A stretch of 18,567 nucleotides of DNA from Gloeopeniophorella convolvens (lineage: Eukaryota > Basidiomycota > Agaricomycetes > Russulales): positions 1 to 18,567 of the forward strand of contig WTXD01000198.1 of NCBI GenBank assembly GCA_022496205.1, given 5' to 3'. The position numbers and the translations under genes were made by a program. Below the pieces are notes generated by a model. It had not been told where the DNA came from. It saw only the letters and a program-made list of their open reading frames with translations, and did no database searches. Below are positions 18,566 through 18,567 of this stretch, piece by piece. Within the stretch, counting starts at the first letter, position 1. The number at the start of each line of letters is the position of its first letter.

Positions 18566-18567
18566 CA

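Overview
The window looks like nuclear DNA of a filamentous basidiomycete, probably an Agaricomycete. The genes are cut by many short introns of about 40-63 nt with GT...CTNAC...AG-type signals. The DNA is GC-rich, the F-box proteins are of the expanded Agaricomycete kind, and there are no bacterial operons or Shine-Dalgarno sites. This assignment is inference from gene style; no species was identified.

Left part (1-6020): two copies of one F-box gene, both on the minus strand. Copy A (1-782) runs off the left edge. Copy B (2891-5922) is a pseudogene split by two AT-richer elements of about 0.7 kb with perfect terminal inverted repeats flanked by TA. Element 1 (4885-5619) lies in an intron and element 2 (3733-4435) lies in an exon. 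Removing element 1 plus one TA leaves an intron of exactly 58 nt, the size of the same intron in copy A. Removing element 2 plus one TA restores a reading frame that matches copy A. The element boundaries are therefore supported by a paralogous empty site inside the window. Between the copies is a palindrome-bearing upstream region and a strand-asymmetric C-rich block (about 1450-2250).

Middle (6020-10740): a three-exon minus-strand gene (6604-7646) with an LYRSS/KRSYNSGY core, tentatively like the DUF4588/HAPSTR1 family. It is followed by about 3 kb without a convincing gene. That stretch holds a G-rich, strand-asymmetric block (about 8180-9480), small hairpins and a 17-bp tandem repeat (10461-10545).

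Right part (10740-17230): two paralogous minus-strand MFS transporter genes of the fungal DHA1 drug:H+ antiporter type. MFS1 (10740-12650, five exons, 566 aa) looks intact. MFS2 (15219-about 17200, at least eight exons) keeps most of the fold and all splice signals. It has a net 20-nt deletion that breaks the frame before the antiporter motif, and a broken N-terminus. Between them is a possible four-exon gene of unknown function (14018-14916). At the right edge is the C-terminal end of another minus-strand gene (18470-18565).

The genes do not form an obvious pathway. The theme is local duplication followed by decay: an F-box pair and an MFS pair, each with one better-preserved and one broken member, plus two non-autonomous DNA transposons whose insertions can be read exactly.
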